From: Planctomycetota bacterium
GTDB lineage: Bacteria; Planctomycetota; UBA11346
DNA: 5,172 bases
Reading direction: 5' to 3'
Assembly (NCBI GenBank): GCA_024641365.1
Contig: JAHEDF010000322.1
Location: 1-5,172 of the forward strand
The notes under the pieces were generated by a model, which was not told the DNA's origin, made no database searches, and was given only the letters and a program-made list of their open reading frames with translations. Every line of letters starts with the position of its first letter. The first letter of the stretch is position 1. The position numbers and the translations under genes are program-made. Shown here piece after piece: positions 5,155-5,172 of the stretch.

Positions 5155-5172
5155 ATACTTGGTCCATCAATG

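Overview
The window looks like a chromosomal stretch from a moderately AT-rich Gram-negative bacterium, most likely a gammaproteobacterium. The grounds are a Tat-exported DUF1501 protein, a periplasmic POTRA protein of the kind that works with outer-membrane machinery, an MscS-type channel and ordinary sigma70-like promoters. No rRNA or marker gene is present, so the taxonomic call is an inference. I found no tRNA, rRNA, CRISPR array, insertion sequence or phage gene.

Layout. Bases 2-1294 (+) hold a DUF1501 protein whose start lies off the left edge; the reading frame is open to the edge and encodes a twin-arginine signal. A strong intrinsic terminator follows at 1319-1354. Bases 1355-1646 are non-coding and hold a probable promoter, a 12-bp inverted repeat and three tandem copies of a 10-nt repeat that ends in the ribosome-binding site. 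They lead into a short MscS-like channel gene (1647-2237, +). This gene converges on a small exported POTRA-like protein (2289-2831, -), with a hairpin between them. Divergent from the POTRA gene is a zinc-independent MDR oxidoreductase (2949-3959, +). It converges, with only 13 nt between, on a two-gene minus-strand operon: a NIP/AqpN-like aquaporin (4400-5092) followed by a thioredoxin-type arsenate reductase arsC (3973-4419), overlapping by 20 nt and read from a good extended -10 promoter at 5125-5154.

How the genes work together. Only the aquaporin-arsC pair forms a clear functional unit. ArsC reduces arsenate to arsenite, and an aquaglyceroporin-type channel can let arsenite leave the cell down its gradient, in place of an ArsB/Acr3 pump. 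No arsR, arsB, acr3 or arsH is visible, but the operon's upstream flank is cut by the right edge. The other four genes look like independent single-gene units, two of them membrane or envelope genes (MscS-like, POTRA). The least explained parts are the leader of the MscS-like gene, the very short MscS-like protein itself and the barrel-less POTRA protein.
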